From: Megalobrama amblycephala
Lineage: Eukaryota; Chordata; Actinopteri; Cypriniformes; Xenocyprididae
NCBI RefSeq assembly: GCF_018812025.1
Contig: NC_063054.1
Span: forward strand, 8,119,082-8,183,081
Length of the DNA stretch: 64,000 nt
Direction of reading: 5' to 3'
In this document: one piece after another, positions 34,674 to 46,308 of the stretch
Position numbering within the stretch: the stretch's first letter is position 1
Layout: every line of letters begins with the position of its first letter
The notes under the pieces: model-generated
The model's input: only the letters and a program-made list of their open reading frames with translations
Database searches by the model: none
What the model was told of the DNA's origin: nothing
Program-made: the position numbers and the translations under genes

Positions 34674-35559
34674 TAATACTATTGGTTAGGTTTAGGGTTT
34701 AGTGTGGTACTTTCAAAGTTTAAAGTTCATTTGTTTTGTAAAAAAATTATTTTAGCGCCACTCACTGGACATTTCACTGTGAAAGTGTCACGAAACATGC
34801 ATAAAGCAACTCAGTATCATTTTGCAGAAATGTTGCCACAGACGTATATTTCCGATGAGCCTGGTTTGCACTTGATATGTCGATCAGAGTGTCTCTTCCT
34901 GTCTAAGTGGGTGGTTCTTGGCCAGAATAAGCTACAATGTGGAACAGACTTTATGTTGATAGTCAAAAGCGTGGCTACGCACGACTACTGACAACCACAC
35001 AATCAAACAGCCAGTTATCCTCTGGAGGCACATAGTGCTTTACATTCTGAATTCACACTTCTTGTGTCCTCATTTTCTGATTGTTGAATTGTGGCAGCTC
35101 ATTGAATATCTCTCACTGCTTCAGCCTTAGGAGCAGAACTTATAACCAAGGGTCTCATCAGGATAGGAAAGATTACTGCTGGCTCATCGTCTACTGTGTC
35201 TCATAATAAACTAGTCTATGTTGATTTGATTCTGTATAATTGTGATGCATTGTGTCAGAACGCATAATGATATTTCTCAGCAGCTCTATTGTTTCTGGAT
35301 CAGCTGCTGGAGAGGTGACGGTTCTCCACACTGTCAGCAGTTTCAGAGTGATGACTAACAGAGCGAGAGAGAAAGAAACCGTGAGGGAGAGAGATGACCA
35401 CCTGACAGAGCAGGGTTCTTCCTGTTTAACACATACCCAGAGAACTTCATTTCAATGTCTGAGACATATTAGCTCTGGTTCAAGCCCTGGCGAGCTGAAT
35501 ACACACCACTTTAGGCAGAATATATGGAAAGACTATTACATGTCTTTTGAGTTGTTTAC
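34674..35559. other. Inferred intronic DNA, no gene recognised
   Basis: Two open frames (34704-34991 and 35252-35617) have no recognisable domain, signal or family resemblance, and neither resembles the missing second exon of the LRR gene. A short G-rich TTAGGTTTAGGGTTTAG motif lies at 34686. Confidence 0.4.
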
Positions 35560-35639
35560 TAGAAGTGGACGCCTAACAAAAAGAAAAGGGAATACTTTGC
35601 CCTGGGTTAATGTATAGGAAAATAATGAAGGATAGAGAT

Positions 35640-36790
35640 AAGCTTCCTAAAAAAATCACTGAATTATCGTCTTATTACTGAAAGATGTAAATATTCTTCT
35701 ATGAGAAATAAAGTAATACAGACTTTACGCAAGGTTAAAGCTGAACATTATTGAGGGGTCAAAAGGGTGTTGGGGAAAAAAATCTGGCAAACTACTAATA
35801 AATTAGCTTGAAAACAAAAGAACTCGGATAAAAGTTTTGATATTAAAATGAATGATATTTCAGAAAAGGATTCATTTAGCTACTAATTTTAATACTCATT
35901 TTTTAAATTCAGTTAATGAGAAATATCTAAGATTTCTAACTCTAAATAATGGCTTTACTTCTTTACATCCAATGCAATTTGGATTTCGCAGTAATTATTA
36001 AACAGAATCAGCTAATTGTTTGTTTGCTGAGAAAGTCAAATGCTTACTACATAAAGGTGTTCTTATTTTTTTAGATCTAAAGAAAGCATATGACACCGTT
36101 GGCCACCAGGTTCTTTTATCTAAACTAACAAATTGTAATTTTACCAATGAGGCAATACTTTGGATAAAATCATATCTTTCAAATGGGAAACAATGTGTGT
36201 GTGTATTGATGGTACTAATTCTTCTTACCTTGAATTTTAATAGTTTAATAGTTTATTAATATACATTTATTAATAAGCAATTTAATAAACGTTTATTGTT
36301 TAATAATTATTCATTGGACATTAATAAATGTTCATTTCCAACATACTTTGGGTTCATTTTAATTAAGCAATACAGTAATTTTTAAACAATAGTTGAGTTA
36401 AATAAAACTACCCAGCAGGTTGGGCAAACATTTAACCCTACTGCTGGGTTAAAACAACCCAATTGCTGGGTTTGTCCATTTTCAACCCAACTTGGGTTGT
36501 TTTTAACCCAGCCTTTTTTAGAGTGTATTAATGGTTTACCTGGAGTATGTAAAGATGTAAATGTTCAGATGTATGCAGATGATGTAGAAATTGTTACCCA
36601 TGCAAATAAATTTGAAGAAGCTTTGATTACTTTGACTTCTCTGACCAATGTTCAGGATTGGTTTACCAAATCAGGTTTATTATTGAATATATTAATAAAA
36701 AGAAAACTGTGTCTTGATAAAAAAAAAGAATCTATTGACAGCCCTGTATATATACACTTTAGGTCTGTATTTTTGAAAAGTATATTATGA
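35640..36790 (+). pseudogene. LINE (non-LTR retrotransposon) reverse transcriptase fragment
   Basis: Diverged coding pieces are visible in order. First is a Lys- and Asn-rich stretch upstream of the RT (about 35690-35940). Then comes a stretch reading LHPMQFGFR (about 35965). RT motif A, FLDLKKAYDTV, is at about 36070 and SYLSNGKQ at about 36175. After a foreign insertion (36237-36528), VQMYADDVEIV with the catalytic YADD appears at about 36563, followed by VQDWFTKSGLLLN. Stops and frameshifts interrupt the frame, and the segment between motifs A and C is partly lost at the insertion. It resembles Jockey/CR1/L2-type fish LINEs. The element is 5'- and 3'-incomplete. Confidence 0.8.
36237..36528. 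mobile_element. CTGGGT-type repeat, copy 2, inserted in the LINE RT
   Basis: A run of TTTAATAA motifs, then ACCCAGCAGGTTGGGCAAAC, CCTACTGCTGGGTTAAAACA and AACCCAGCCTTTTTTAGAGT. This is the inverse of 20505-20712, extended by further CTGGGTT/AACCCAG palindromes. It separates RT motifs A and C of the LINE, so it inserted later. Confidence 0.7.
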
Positions 36791-37065
36791 TTCAGTATCT
36801 TATGACTCAAAAATACAGTAATATTGTGAAATATTATTATAATTTAAAATAACTGTTTTCTATTTTAATACATTTTAAAAATGTAATTTATTCCTGAGAT
36901 ACAAAGCTGAATTTTCAGCATCATTACTCCAGTGTGACTCATGATCCTTCAGAAAGGTTCAAGAAACATTTATTATTATTATAAATGGTGTGCTGCTTTA
37001 TACTTTTGTGGAAACTGATACATTTTTTCAGGATTCTTTGATGAATAGAAAGTTCTTACTCTTCT
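36745..37065 (+). repeat. Dispersed ATGATCCTTCAGAAAT repeat, copy
   Basis: AATACAGTAATATTGTGAAA, TTTTCAGCATCATTACTCCA, ATGATCCTTCAGAAAGG and TGGAAACTGATACATTTTTT follow the order seen at 32031. Confidence 0.7.
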
Positions 37066-38537
37066 TACTTTTGAACACTTCTTAAAATGAACTTCAAATG
37101 ACTTGAAATGAAACATAAATTTCTCTTTGAGTGAATCACTGAGGATTTGATGACTAATTATCTGAAGAGAAGGTGAACGGATGAACAACATTTAGTAATA
37201 ACATAAAAGATGATTGTAACTGTATTATTGAAGTACCTACTTAGATACTAGCCTGGAAAGTTGCACATAGTCAAAAGATCTGTATTATACTAATCTCAAA
37301 GGGAAAAACTGTATACCACATATCGATTGACTTAGAAGGACAATAGCTCAGTCCCATGACCTCGATCCATACTGGGAAAGTGCCCTCAACTTAACTTGTC
37401 CTCTGATATCTGATGTATATGTGTGTACGGTTGTGTACGTGCGAGTTTTTTGAGGGGGCAGATCTGGAGAGAGTATTAGATTCATATCTGCAGCAGTGAG
37501 AGTGATGCCCTCCAGCAAGAGCTGTTTGAAGGGAACGAGAGCAGCAGTTTGTGCCTCTGAATGCTTGTTGTTCTCTGCAGTATGGTATTGCTTTCACTCT
37601 GTCCCAGTCCCTTGATTTTTGCCCTGTTATTCGCTCCGTCTCCTCCTGATGAAGTGCGCTGGTTGGCTGAAGGGTATCTGAACTGGACAAGCTCATAGGC
37701 ACAGAGCCAAAGAAGTGGGCGGGTTCAGGATGAGCGTTAAATATTCATGAAGAAAGGGATCACAGCGCAAGGAGAAAAACCGAGTGAGAGGGGATAGAGA
37801 GAAAAACAGATTAGGAAATAGATATGCAGTGGAACATAATGGCTGTTAGTAGTTTACAAAGCTTAGATCTCAAACAGATATTTGCAACCTCTACCAATCA
37901 ATCATGTTTTTGACATATTTCAAAAATAGATTTGTTTTTTTTTTAGTTTGTACAGGTGGGAATCTGTAGGCACCTCATGATTTGATTTCAATTCAGTGAA
38001 TCGGATTCCAAATGATTCTTAATGCATCTTAATTTTTCAGCCACAATGAAGTTATGTGCTGTGGACGAAGTCATTGACTCAAAGATTTACATGTAGTTTT
38101 TAGATGTGACACAGGCCTTAGAGTGGTTCGGGAATGACCTTAGCGAATGCTCCGCAGTCTCGGAGGAAGGTCACCTGACAGACGCTCAGTGTAATCTACC
38201 TCATGGTTCACTCTGATGTCATTAGTAGGAGCAAATAATATACATGTTCTCAAGGGCTTTCTGAGGTCCTTTATTTAGCAATACCTGCAGTTGACATTCA
38301 GGAGAGTTGTTGACCAGAAAGGCTGAATTTACCTGAATTTTATTACCAAATCGTAAAATAATGCAATTCTCCTCAAATAAAAAAGTAACAAAAGTACAAT
38401 GGCATACATTTACATCTTATTCAGTTTGCTTATGCTGATATTATTAATTAGAATTGTAATTTTGCTATTTACAACACATTATTTTGCAATTTGTAGAAAG
38501 GTTTTTTAATTTTTTTTTACTCAATAACAGTACTTAC
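37066..38537. other. Inferred intronic DNA, no gene recognised
   Basis: No repeat boundary or exon is recognised. A 103-codon minus-strand frame at 37391-37702 has no domain and appears incidental. Confidence 0.4.
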
Positions 38538-38969
38538 TAGAGATGCACTGATACTAAATTTCTCCACCGATACCGATAGCCGATTATTCAGATATCTGCC
38601 GATACCGATAGTTTTGGGGTTCTGCTTTTTATACTTTTATACTTTTTTTTATAATTTCATTATAATTAATAATTATTCATTATATTTTTAATTATTCTAT
38701 TTTGAAAAAAAACTTTATTCTCTCCATTTCATCAACTTAATATTTCTTAACTTTATGAATGTTATTCATTTATATAATTACTATAAATATTGAACATCAA
38801 ACTGGTTTCTTAGCATTTTCTTTACACAAAACACAAATTCAGTGCATTTTCATGCTCTCTTTTGATTGACAGGATACATCGGCCCTATCAGCGGCCGATA
38901 GCCGATAGTGTGAAAATTTGCTTTTATTGGCCGATACCGATTATTAGCCAATATATCGGTGCATCTCTA
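38538..38969. mobile_element. hAT-like MITE (TAGAGATGCAC ends), 8-bp TSD
   Basis: TAGAGATGCACTGATAC is inverted at the right as ATCGGTGCATCTCTA. Subterminal ACCGATACCGATAGCCGAT is also inverted (ATCGGCCGATAGCC-like near 38890). The flanks GTACTTAC (38530-38537) and GTTCTTAC (38970-38977) differ at one of 8 positions, supporting an 8-bp target duplication. It is non-coding, 432 bp. Confidence 0.8.
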
Positions 38970-39058
38970 GTTCTTACATTTGATACTAGTCAAGTGTTCG
39001 TATTTCACCCTGTGTAGTCACAACCTGTCATGTTTTCTGTTTCATTGTCAAGGAGCCT

Positions 39059-39876
39059 TAAGGCCCGTTCATACCAGGAACAATAAGAGTCCACATCAGC
39101 AGACAGATATTGTTCTGTTTATTCTAAGGGTGCGCTGCAGTTTTGTCATCTGCCGCTTTAAATGCTCGAGCTCTTTACAGCATAATGGATTCTGATTGGC
39201 TGCCATTGTTTTTATCATGCATCAGCTCGAAAAAATTGTTCTGGAAGTGATTCCCTATGATATTGTTTCTCTGTGCCGTTATAGTTTAGGTGTAGACTAT
39301 TCTTTTACATTAAGGTCCTGTTTCCACCTGGTATTAAGATGTGCTTTGGTCGATCAGATCACAAGTGGACGAGGGACACACATACCCATTTACACCTGGT
39401 GTTTTAATCCATCTCTTTTGTCCACTTTCATCCACTTCTGTCCTGATTTCTTTGAGGGGAGGGTCTATTGGTGGGTAAATGTATGGGCTTTTTCAGATGT
39501 CAAACCAAGCTTGGGCCTTCAGCTGACAAAGTTTAAATCCTGTCTGGCTAGTGCGCTTCCCATAATGTTTACACATTTATTCAGTAGGCGGAGAGTAGAC
39601 AGTCTTTAGTGGCAGTTTGAACACATTCCATCACATGAGCGTTTACTTCACGAAACTAATCCATCAAATGCATTTTTGACTACCTCTGGAAGAGGTCGAA
39701 AGTAGACAAGCTCAAAACATGTTACACCCTGTTTACACCTGTATTTAGCGTCATCCACTTGTGATCCGATCAAGCAAAACGCATCTTAATACCATGTGGA
39801 AACAGGGTTTAGATCGGTTTTTAGAACTATATCGTTATCTAATATCGTTATCTTCCTTGGTGTGAATGGGCCTTTA
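39059..39876. mobile_element. AAGGCCC(G/A)TTCA element containing a nested element
   Basis: The outer ends TAAGGCCCGTTCATACCAGG and CCTTGGTGTGAATGGGCC are inverted, with CGTTATC motifs inside. The span of 818 bp includes the separate inverted-repeat unit at 39313-39808, so the original outer element was only about 0.3 kb. Confidence 0.65.
39313..39808. mobile_element. Nested MITE (GTCCTGTTTCCACCTGGTAT ends)
   Basis: GTCCTGTTTCCACCTGGTAT followed by TAAGATG at the left is inverted at the right as CATCTTAATACCATGTGG then AAACAGG. ATCAGATCACAAGTGGA and CACTTGTGATCCGAT are also inverted. A 137-codon plus-strand frame crosses it but is not a gene. Confidence 0.75.
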
Positions 39877-39974
39877 GTTTGTTTATCATCATTTCCTGTA
39901 TTAGCTTCTGTTGCGATGATTATTCATTGTTGTGTTGATTCACACACACACACTCGTTCTCTGTGTATTTAATG

Positions 39975-40215
39975 CCTTCAGTACACTGAAGACTGGAATA
40001 ATGAAGCTAAAAATTCAGCTTTGACATCAGAGGAATAATACATTTTAAAATATATTAAATAGAGAACACTTATTTTAAATTGTAATAATATTTTACAATA
40101 TTACTGTTTTTACTGTATTTTTATTTTTGATTAAATAAATGCAGCCTTGGTGAGCATAAGAGACTTCTTTCAAAAACAGAAATATCTTACAAACCCAAAG
40201 TTTTGAACAGTACTG
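39975..40215 (-). repeat. Dispersed ATGATCCTTCAGAAAT repeat, inverted copy
   Basis: ACTGAAGACTGGAATAATGA, AAAATTCAGCTTTGACATCA, AGAGACTTCTTTCAAAAACA and CAAAGTTTTGAACAGTACTG are the reverse complement of the family's motif order. A short AATTGTGAC block follows (40220-40300). Confidence 0.7.
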
Positions 40216-40986
40216 TATCTCGCAATATGACTGTATAAATCTCACAATTGTGACTTTTTTCACATAATTTGATTATATCTTGTAGTGTTATTTTTATTGA
40301 TTTTAAACTTTATCATTAATTTTTTAAAAAAATTTTACTCTGAGACGCTTCCATACAAAACAACACAGCTCAGCACAAAACAGAGTCCAGTACAGATGTA
40401 CAGCCAGGTATATGCATGTACACTGTACTACAAGGTCATTGCAGGATAAAGGAAATACATACACAGCAACACACATCGATACACAACAGCAAAACACACA
40501 CAATAGAGTTGAGCACACTTTATGAAGCACTGCTGCCTGAGCAAATTCCTGTACAGTAATCTTCCTCCCCACTGCGCGCTTATCAGGAAGTCCATCCTCA
40601 ATGAGATTCGGAATGAGAGTGGGAAAAAGTCTCCTACCTTCGAGCACTTCATCCTCTTACAGATTAACATATGCAATTACATAATTAGCTGGCTTTAAAA
40701 ATAGAAGGCCTCTCTGCTGAATGCATTTGAACTCAGCCATGCTAGACCTGCACTTACTGCTGGAGAGCTTTACTAGACATGTTTAGAAAATGCGTTTGCT
40801 GGTGCGAGGGCGGAACAACTTGTCACTCACATTAGATCACTGCAATAGCAAACAAAAACCATCCAGTCAATCCCTCATGAAAATCAAGTCCCGCCCTACA
40901 TTTTTTTTTTTTTTTTTTTGAGAAGTCCTTTTACTCGGATATACTTCACAATAGGGAAAAAAGACAACTTTTGCAACTTCCCTTGG

Positions 40987-41622
40987 GGCCCTATTTTAAC
41001 GATCTAAGCGCGTGGCACAGGTGCACTTAGGTTGTGTCCGAATACACTTTTGCTAGTTTAACAACGGAAAAAATGGTCGGCACGCCAGGCGGATGGCCTA
41101 AAGGGTTGTACCTAGTCACTTAATGAGTCATGGGTGTTTTTTAGGCGCAACGTGCAATAAGTCAATCAGAGTGTCATCTCCCATTCCCTTTAAAAGCCAA
41201 GTGTGCTTGCACCACGGCGGATTCACTATTTGCATGGCGGAATATAGACACTCTCAACCTGACAAGTTAATTTAAATAGATTTTTAATATTTGGCATGCA
41301 GAGTGTACGCACGTTGTGCACCCGCCTATAGGGGCATGCTACTGACGCGGCCTTTAAATAATAAAAAAAACTACAGCGACTACTTGACTTTAGACCAGGT
41401 TTTGTTGGTCAATGGTGCAATCGTTTTTAGTTGCATCAAAATAGCAACACGCCAACAGTGCACCTGAACACACCTCATTTTCAGACCAGCACGCTCATGG
41501 GCGAACAGATGGGTGCGAGTGCATTTGCTGTTTAAACAACGTGTTGCAGGACGTGAAAATGAAGCAAAAAACACTTGCGTCATGCCTGGCGTCATATTGG
41601 GCCGATTGTATGATAGGGCCCT
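40987..41622. mobile_element. Inverted-repeat element (GGGCCCTAT ends)
   Basis: GGCCCTATTTTAACGATCTA with CGTGGCACAGGTGCA on the left and GGCGTCATATTGGGCCGATT then GATAGGGCCC on the right form imperfect inverted ends around 636 bp. CGCGCAACGTG-like and GTTTAAACAACG motifs are scattered inside. It is non-coding; a 126-codon minus-strand frame is incidental. Confidence 0.65.
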
Positions 41623-42374
41623 TGAGGTGAATGGCTCAAAAAAAGTGTGCCCATGATATTGAATGAGTATCATATTATGGAAGAAATAAATTGAATATTT
41701 TAAAATATTTGAGCACAGTTCATGAGCATAAACAGGTGAATGTGAGTGCTGTACTGTCAAGAGTTATAATATCTCTTTGTGCCATGCAGTGCACAAGTCG
41801 ACAGGACCCAGTCGACAGGCATCGGATATTTGACAGCCGTAAGGTTTTGTTGAAGATACATGCACATGTTGTCTGTTGGATAGGCTGGTGTCCCTACCAG
41901 GCTTTTTAACTAGATAAACCATGCTAGTTGACCAGCATTTTTATGTATGCATATATGCTTGTGAACAACATGCAAAAAAAAAAAAGAGAATGAAAACTAG
42001 CAATAAACCAAATTGGACTAGCATGGAAATTCAATCTGAACTTGGCCTGCACTGATTGGTGGGCAGGCTACTCTTAAGAAAGGCTGCGGGTTTTCTCTTT
42101 ACAAGGATTTAGTCATGAAAGCCACAGAAGCACCAAGAAATTTGTGAATCATGTTTTGGATGATGTCATTTTTCCTGAAGCAAATTTTAATAAGCATTGA
42201 ACTGTGTATGTTTTTCACTCTCTCTGAGATCCCTGAGGAACATCCCTGTTAGAAAATGCTGTTCTGTATCTGAATACAGTACTGCTGATTCAGGGGTCAA
42301 TAATTTTTTCCTACCTACAGTATTAATATATTCCAAAACACATTAAAAATACTATTCATACATACAATGACTTA
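41623..42374. other. Inferred intronic DNA, no gene recognised
   Basis: No exon or clear repeat. A fragment GGACCCAGTCGACAGGCATC near 41804 is GC-richer but unremarkable. Confidence 0.4.
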
Positions 42375-43185
42375 AAGGCAAAATATGGAAGATTTTTGTA
42401 TTGAAATATCCAAAAACCACTTAAACAGTGTTATATATTTTGTTGACTTGTGTACTTATACTATACCAAATGTTTCCAATTATGTTTTAATCCAGAGAAA
42501 TAAGCAATTTTTACCATGTCTGTGCATCGCCTATCAATGACATCATACCTACGTTACCCTCGATTTCCTTTTTTTTTTTGTAAAAACCATGGAAAGACGC
42601 TTTAATATATTATATTTTTTATTAGACAATGGAACAATTGTTTGGATTCATTTATAGACAGGAAATTAATCATTGTTATATAGCTCAACAGGTTTAGTCT
42701 TATTGTTTTAATCTCGTTTTCTTGATTATATTAATATGATATTCTAATATCGATCTAGCTTACTGCAGTGTGCAACAAGTATCTTATATTAGCTGCCGAG
42801 TGAACGCTCAGAGTGATGTTATAACATCATTTTTAACAGTCAAATGTCTCTAATATGATAAACAGCGCTGTGTTACCCCACATGTGGCATAATAAAAGTT
42901 CAGCTGCTCTCGAACCGCGTCTCGCACTCGTCTCTCATTAGCAATCGCTCCAGCGGCCTCGTTCTGCTCTCACAGCACGCGGTTCTGCTCTACTTCATAC
43001 TACAGTAACAATAATAATCCATGAACATGATTTCTGCTCGAGTCCCGTCCCGATTCTTTTCCACCGGCTGTGAGGTGAAGATGAAATCTGCATGATCCCT
43101 CACTATATCTGGCGTGATCAAGCTACCTTTGTTTTGAATAGGCGACCTCTAGTGGTGAAAAATTACATATTGCATACCTCTTCTA
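42375..43185. mobile_element. Inverted-repeat element (AAAGGCAAAATATGGAAGAT end)
   Basis: AAAGGCAAAATATGGAAGAT then TTTTG at the left and AAAAATTACATATTGCATAC then CTCT at the right are diverged inverted ends. CACTAGAGG/CCTCTAGTGG lies just inside the right end. The interior of ~0.8 kb includes CTCTCGAACCGCGTCTCGC and no coding region. Confidence 0.55.
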
Positions 43186-44023
43186 TAATGAGCATTTTTT
43201 TCTGAATTTCCAAATTAGTTCATTTTCGTTTCAAAAACAAATATAAGGTTGATATAGCTTTAGATAAAATATACATACAAAACTGCTTCACAAATATTCA
43301 TCAAATCAAAGACAAGCAGTGCAAACAACAGGAAATTACATCATAGAGAGGACCCCTCTAATAATTAATAATAAAAAAATTATAATTTGAACTTTTTTGT
43401 TTAGGTTTTAAAATGTCATGTGATGCAACACTCCAAATTGAGACATGTATTCGAGGTGTAAGGAAAATACTTTTACTTTTTTTTTTTTTACTTAATTGGT
43501 TATACCATATGACATTTTTTTAGAATCATTAAAATTAAACTTTTCTTAGTATAGAATATTATAAAAAATTCTCTAAAGAAGCCTTGTGGGGTTTGCTTTT
43601 ATCTTAATCATGTGCTTATTGACCGTCATACAAAGGCAATGTAATTTTGTAATTAAGTGACAAATTAGGATCACCTGTCCACATTCTGAAACAGAAAATA
43701 ACTGGACACTTCTTTCAGACTGCAATCAGCAAATGTAACAGAGACTGAAAATAACCTGAATGCATTCTGTGCCCACCCCGTTATTCGAAAGCTCTGGGTA
43801 AATATTGTAGCAACTGAAACAAGACTAACGGTAAAGCCGTAGGGTGTTCTTTAATTACGGGTGACAGGACAGTCTCTACACTGCACACTCAGCAGTATTG
43901 ACACTAACCTTGAGCAAAAGTGTCACTGAAAACACAACAGTTAACTGAATATTTCACAGCTATTAACACCACTGCGGCGCTTCAGTTTGTGCTGAATAGG
44001 AAAATGTTTGGTTTAGTCTTTAA

Positions 44024-44120
44024 AGGGATAGCTCACCCAAATCTATCTTATTTTGTTTTGGAATGACATAAGGGTGATTAAATGATGACAGATTTTTTAA
44101 TTTTGGGGTGAATTATCCCT
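44024..44120. mobile_element. Minimal TTAA element (97 bp), AGGGATAGCTCACCC ends
   Basis: TTAA (44020-44023) then AGGGATAGCTCACCCAAATC on the left; GGGGTGAATTATCCCT then TTAG on the right. TGACATAAGGGTGA is the inverse of the family's subterminal motif. It is the shortest copy in the window: little more than two joined termini. Confidence 0.75.
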
Positions 44121-44124
44121 TTAG

Positions 44125-45027
44125 GTGAACTTGTCATCTGTTGATATGATATACGAATGACCTTTTCAAGCTTTTATTTTTGTAAGTCCCCTGATGAAAG
44201 CTGAAAAACACTGATGAAATGAACTTGATTCATCGGTTTTCTGTCAGACAGGTGGTTATTAATATCATTATTTTCTGTCTGCTAGTCAGCTGCCGTTCAT
44301 ACGTCTCAAAAATGAAATATGCTAAAATTATGCAGTCTCTTTCTGCACAAAACAAGACCTGCGCATGGACCTTTCTGGAACACTGTCCAATAATGAAAAA
44401 AGAAACATCACAGCTCCAGAGACCTAAAATAATTAGAGTCTTTGAAAGAACTGCTAATGATAAAACAAGACACGATAAAAACGTTTGTCTGACACAATCA
44501 GGAATTTAAAAGCGGCAGCAGATGTTCCATTATATTTCTTGTATCATAGCAGGTGTTTCTGTATAATAAAAATAATGAAAATAACGAGAAGATGAAAGCT
44601 TCTTGTAGACAGCATGCCATCTGTGGACTGTTTCCTGTAAGGAACAGACAGATACAGCAGATCTTGCTCTGATACAGTGTGTGTGAAGGTATGTGACAGC
44701 TTTGACTGGGACATTAGCATCGCTACATCCTTCTGGTACTAATAATGAAGTACTAATGATTTAATTAGGCTGAGGGTACGCTTTATGGCCGTACCAATTA
44801 ACAGTTCCAGCACCCAGAGGATACATTTTTTTGTGTGCGTGCATGCTTTAAAAAGTGAGATAGTATGGAAAGTACTATATTTATTCAGATGCTGCCAGCC
44901 CAATTAGTGAAGTAAAAATTAAAGTTAAAGGCTGCTTTAAATCCAAATAGGAGTTTTGCAGAGAAAAAATATGAGACAGGAGCAAAACTTTTATTTAAAA
45001 TGCATTCTTTTCCTGATAAACTTTCAA
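44125..45027. other. Inferred intronic DNA, no gene recognised
   Basis: A 96-codon frame (44219-44509, +) starts with a hydrophobic stretch but has no family resemblance and no splice context that would suit an exon of the LRR gene. Nothing else is seen. Confidence 0.4.
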
Positions 45028-46308
45028 AATGTTGTGTTCCCCCAAGAAACTATTCATTTACTTGTCAAAATTTTGCATTTCTCCAGAAAACTATTGCATA
45101 TGCTTGCAAAAGTTTTGTTGCCCCAAACTTTACATTCCCCCAAGAAAATTTGTGATTAATTTTAAATATTTTGCTTTCCCCGGAGAAACTTTGTTATTAC
45201 TGGTAAATGTTTTGTGTCCCCCCGAGAAACTTTGTGATTGCTCGTAAATGTTTTGTGTCCCCCCGAGAAACTTTGTGATTATTTGTAAATGTTTTGCATT
45301 CCCCCAAGAAACTTTGCGATTACTGGTAAATGTTTTCCATTCCCCCATGAAACTTTGTGATTGTTTGTAAATGTTTTGCATTCCCCCAGGAAACTTTGAT
45401 TAATCGTAAATGTTTTGCGTTCCCCCAAGAAACTTTGTGATTACTCGTTAATGTTTTGCGTTTCCCCCAAGAAAATTTGCGATTATTAGTAAATGTTTTG
45501 CGTTCCCCGAGAAACTTTGTGATTACGCGTAAATGTTTTGCGTTCCCCCAAGAAAATTTGTGATTATTAGTAAATGTTTTGTGTTCCCTCAAGAAACTTT
45601 GTGATTACTCGTAAATGTTTTGCATTTCCCAAGAAACTTTGTGATTACGCGTAAATGTTTTGCGTTCCCCCAAGAAAATTTGTGATTATTAGTAAATGTT
45701 TTGTGTTCCCCCAAGAAACTTTGTGATTACTCGTAAATGTTTTGCGTTCCCCCAAGAAAATTTGCGATTATTAGTAAATGTTTTGCATTCCCCAGGAAAC
45801 TTTGATTAATCGTAAATGTTTTGCGTTCCCCCAAGAAACTTTGTGATTACTCGTTAATGTTTTGCGTTCCCCCAAGAAAATTTGCGATTATTAGTAAATG
45901 TTTTGCGTTCCCCGAGAAACTTTGTGATTATGCGTAAATGTTTTGCGTTCCCCCAAGAAAATTTGTGATTATTAGTAAATGTTTTGTGTTCCCTCAAGAA
46001 ACTTTGTGATTACTCGTAAATGTTTTGCATTTCCCAAGAAACTTTGTGATTACTGGTAAATGTTTTCCATTCCCCCATGAAACTTTGTGATTGCTCATAA
46101 ATGTTTTGCGTTCCCCCAAGAAACTTTGATTAATCGTAAATGTTTTATGTTCCCCCAAGAAATTTGCGATTATTAGTAAATGTTTTGTGTTCCCCCAAGA
46201 AATTTGCTATTATTAGTTAATGTTTTGCGTTCCCCCAAGAAAATTTGCGATTATTAGTAAATGTTTTGCATTCCTCCAAGAAATTTGCTATTATTAGTTA
46301 ATGTTTTG
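45028..46308. repeat. ~41-bp tandem array, left block
   Basis: The unit is approximately GTAAATGTTTTGCGTTCCCC followed by CAAGAAACTTTGTGATTACTC. Units differ mainly in the last part (TTTGTGATTACTC, TTTGCGATTATTA or TTTGATTAATC). The first units (45028-45180) are most diverged. A segment of about 250 bp starting at 45391 recurs at 45797 with a ~405-bp offset, so blocks of about ten units were duplicated together. Open frames on the minus strand merely translate the repeat; 41 is not a multiple of three. Confidence 0.95.

Noticed and set aside
37391..37702. 103-codon minus-strand frame
   Set aside because: No domain, signal or family resemblance; composition typical of translated non-coding DNA.
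39196..39609. 137-codon frame at the nested MITE
   Set aside because: It crosses the boundary of two nested elements, so it cannot be an ancient gene, and it has no domain.
44219..44509. Candidate second exon of the LRR gene (hydrophobic start)
   Set aside because: The hydrophobic stretch is followed by a basic sequence unlike the family's tail. There is no C-cap cysteine pattern before it and no acceptor in the required phase that I could identify.
45130..45592. Open frames of 83-90 codons on the minus strand of the tandem array
   Set aside because: They translate the 41-bp unit (NAKHLRVITKFLGG-type peptide) and shift frame from unit to unit; they have no start context and no unrelated sequence.
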